From assembly GCA_001275005.1 (NCBI GenBank), contig JWZX01001429.1:1-14607 (forward strand): DNA of 14,607 nt, written 5' to 3'. This document shows positions 14,544-14,607 of the stretch, piece by piece; position 1 is the stretch's first letter, and every line of letters begins with the position of its first letter. The position numbers were made by a program, and so were the translations under genes. The DNA is from Chrysochromulina tobinii (Eukaryota > Haptophyta > Prymnesiales > Chrysochromulinaceae). The notes under the pieces are model-generated. The model was not told the origin of the DNA. It searched no databases and saw only the letters and a list, made by a program, of their open reading frames with translations.

Positions 14544-14607
14544 ATGGCGTCTACGAGCAAGCCAAACACCCCAAATTTGGAAGGCGCCGCTGCCGCGGCG
14601 GCACTGT
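14544..14607 (+). CDS. probable 5' end of an unidentified gene, cut by the window edge
   Basis: GACAAAATGGCG gives a strong eukaryotic start context (A at -3, G at +4). The frame stays open for 21 codons to the end of the window, beginning MASTSKPNTPNLEG and running into an alanine tract. This is too short to identify. The N-terminus is hydrophilic with no signal peptide. It would be divergent from the IQ/UBA gene. It could also be a chance ATG. Confidence 0.4.
   Translation, partial: MASTSKPNTPNLEGAAAAAAL

Noticed and set aside
1-14607. tRNA, rRNA or CRISPR arrays
   Set aside because: No convincing tRNA B-box and cloverleaf, no rRNA core, and no regularly spaced repeat-spacer array. The regular repeats present are coding.

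Overview
The window looks like nuclear DNA of a GC-rich eukaryotic alga with a red-derived complex plastid. A haptophyte or ochrophyte (for example a pelagophyte) fits best, and a dinoflagellate is not fully excluded. Three things point this way. A small gene has two short GT-AG introns (92 and 83 nt). The protein it encodes begins with a signal peptide followed by AEA|FVAP, the ASAFAP/FVAP-type plastid-entry motif. The other genes are eukaryotic in kind: a secreted GH27 enzyme, IQ-motif, PDZ and UBA proteins, and a retroelement fossil. There are no operons or bacterial signals. The species cannot be named from the sequence alone.

Layout. 1-41 is a pure C run at the window edge. 126-2030 (minus) encodes a secreted, heavily sequon-bearing alpha-galactosidase with an extra ~165-residue domain. 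2031-2938 is a divergent intergenic region. 2939-3548 (plus) is a three-exon gene for a plastid-targeted, Lys/Ala/Pro-rich, histone-H1-like protein. 3549-6755 is gene-poor and holds two decayed coding fragments: a SAM-like piece, and a reverse transcriptase tail with a truncated RNase H. 6756-11744 (minus) is a 1662-residue intronless ORF with about eleven Tudor/SH3-like modules, one PDZ domain and about 22 IQ motifs. 11939-14182 (minus) is a second IQ protein with a coiled coil, a 107-residue tandem repeat and a RAD23-like UBL stub plus UBA domain. 14183-14543 is a second divergent intergenic region with an inverted repeat. 14544 onward may be the 5' end of another plus-strand gene.

The most unusual part is the pair of co-oriented IQ genes, 194 bp apart. 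Both carry IQ motifs at an exact 23-residue spacing, the spacing of a myosin lever arm, but neither has a motor. Both alternate the same two IQ subtypes, so their arrays probably share an ancestor. They look like long calmodulin-binding rods carrying different adaptors: Tudor-like and PDZ modules in one, a UBA plus a novel repeat in the other. That role is inference. The other notable gene is the plastid-targeted H1-like protein, a candidate plastid nucleoid or RNA-binding protein.
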